Positions 63,413 through 64,000 of a DNA stretch of 64,000 nucleotides are shown here, in pieces. Origin of the DNA: Halorussus limi (GTDB taxonomy: Archaea; Halobacteriota; Halobacteria; Halobacteriales; Haladaptataceae); the NCBI RefSeq assembly GCF_023238205.1, contig NZ_CP096659.1:1674001-1738000 (forward strand), read 5' to 3'. Both the position numbers and the translations under genes were made by a program. The notes under the pieces are model-generated. The model did no database searches. It was not told where the DNA came from and saw nothing but the letters and a program-made list of their open reading frames with translations. Positions within the stretch are counted from its first letter, which is position 1. Each line of letters begins with the position of its first letter.

Positions 63413-64000
63413 ATGGAGTCCCCGTTCGACGTGTTACTCGTCGACGACGACGCCGACGACGAGGAGATAGAGCAGGCGTACAGGCGACGGGTGAAGGAGG
63501 CCCACCCGGACCAAGGCGGGTCGGTCGAGGAGTTCCAGGCGGTCCGGCGGGCCTACGAGCGGATTCAGGCGGGCTACGAGGCAAACGGAAGCGCGGCCGA
63601 GGCGAACGGGACCGCGGCGGGAGCGGACGTCGAGACGTCGGACTTCGGGGCGGCAGACGGCCGGAGCAATCCGGAGCCGGAACCCGAACGCGCGTACTCT
63701 GAGGTCGAGTATCTCAACTACGACGTGCTGAGCGACTTCGGGTGGGAACCGGGGGACGACGACCTCTTCGGGAAGGCGGCCGCCGCGGACTTGGACGAGG
63801 TGGACTACGGGGCGTTCGAAGTCCACCCCGGCGAGTCGCTGCTCGAAGCCGCCGAGGACCGCGGTTTCGCGTGGCCGTTCGCGTGCCGCGGCGGAGCCTG
63901 CGCCAACTGCGCGGTTCTGCTCCTCGACGGCGAACTGTCGATGCCGGCCAGCCACGTCCTCCCCGAGGAGTTGATGGAGCGAGGGTTTCGGCTCTCCTGC
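63413..64000 (+). CDS. J-domain fused to a [2Fe-2S] ferredoxin (partial)
   Basis: The frame runs off the window end after 196 residues. The N-terminus is a J-domain-like segment (residues about 1-55) starting MESPFDVLLVDDDADDEEIEQAYRRRVKEAHPDQGG, with the HPD motif that would stimulate an Hsp70 ATPase. A linker with poly-Ala/Gly/Asp follows. The C-terminal domain is a haloarchaeal plant-type ferredoxin: EVEYLNYDVLSDFGWEPGDDDLFG, FACRGGACANCAVLLLDGEL (Cx4Cx2C) and the last Cys at the window end (FRLSC). It may carry electrons; the J-domain could deliver it to a chaperone or to Fe-S assembly. Confidence 0.85.
   Translation, partial: MESPFDVLLVDDDADDEEIEQAYRRRVKEAHPDQGGSVEEFQAVRRAYERIQAGYEANGSAAEANGTAAGADVETSDFGAADGRSNPEPEPERAYSEVEYLNYDVLSDFGWEPGDDDLFGKAAAADLDEVDYGAFEVHPGESLLEAAEDRGFAWPFACRGGACANCAVLLLDGELSMPASHVLPEELMERGFRLSC

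Overview
The window is chromosomal DNA from a haloarchaeon (class Halobacteria). It has very high GC content and acidic proteins. Many genes have a TATA-like box 25-31 nt before the start codon, which implies leaderless transcripts. Archaeal markers include an eIF1/SUI1 homologue, NOG1, Orc1/Cdc6, CofE and Mer of F420/C1 metabolism, ThiD-ThiN, HTH_10 regulators and a halolysin-type protease. The genus cannot be fixed from sequence alone; Halorussus/Haladaptatus-like relatives are a guess.

Layout. 1-5 kb: acetyl-CoA synthetase (cut by the window edge) and MutS. 4.7-6.2 kb: a probable copper-handling group (HMA chaperone, DUF4396 membrane protein, Cys-rich Csp-like protein). 6.2-16.6 kb: ThiD-ThiN, NOG1, two DUF389 membrane proteins around a SIMPL lipoprotein, EngB-like GTPase, a thioredoxin-reductase-like flavoprotein, a lipoprotein and a DUF1611 protein. 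16.6-27.6 kb: HTH_10 regulator, amino-acid permease plus M20 peptidase, 2-hydroxyacid dehydrogenase, Nudix/eIF2B fusion, surface protein, phosphoesterase, CofE-Mer pair and small proteins. 27.6-33 kb: TetR regulator divergent from a MoxR-DUF58-transglutaminase operon. 33-40.9 kb: housekeeping genes (eIF1, DtxR-like regulator, Nudix, HTH_10, UDG, RNB nuclease, rhodanese, RimI). 40.9-42.45 kb: an AT-rich islet with a frameshifted secreted protein and a small two-TM protein, unlike everything around it. 42.5-57 kb: aconitase, dUTPase/dCTP-deaminase family protein, halolysin, TrpB, FAD oxidoreductase, OtsA-OtsB, ABC exporter.

57-64 kb is the most dynamic part. It has tRNA-Val with a second copy of its 3' end 89 bp downstream, a PQQ-propeller lipoprotein, and a candidate replication origin. 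The origin consists of six direct and two inverted copies of a roughly 20-24 bp element around an AT-rich stretch, next to orc1/cdc6. Beyond it lie iteron-like repeats, gene fragments (ABC-2 permease, RDD protein), a 35-residue zinc-finger gene, tRNA-Phe with a lower-GC tail, and finally a J-domain-ferredoxin fusion cut by the window end.

How the parts work together: the OtsA/OtsB pair makes trehalose, a compatible solute. MoxR-DUF58-transglutaminase is a conserved set thought to act at the cell envelope. CofE and Mer link F420 synthesis to an F420-dependent C1 enzyme. Orc1 probably recognises the repeats beside its own gene. No CRISPR array, complete insertion sequence or rRNA gene was seen.
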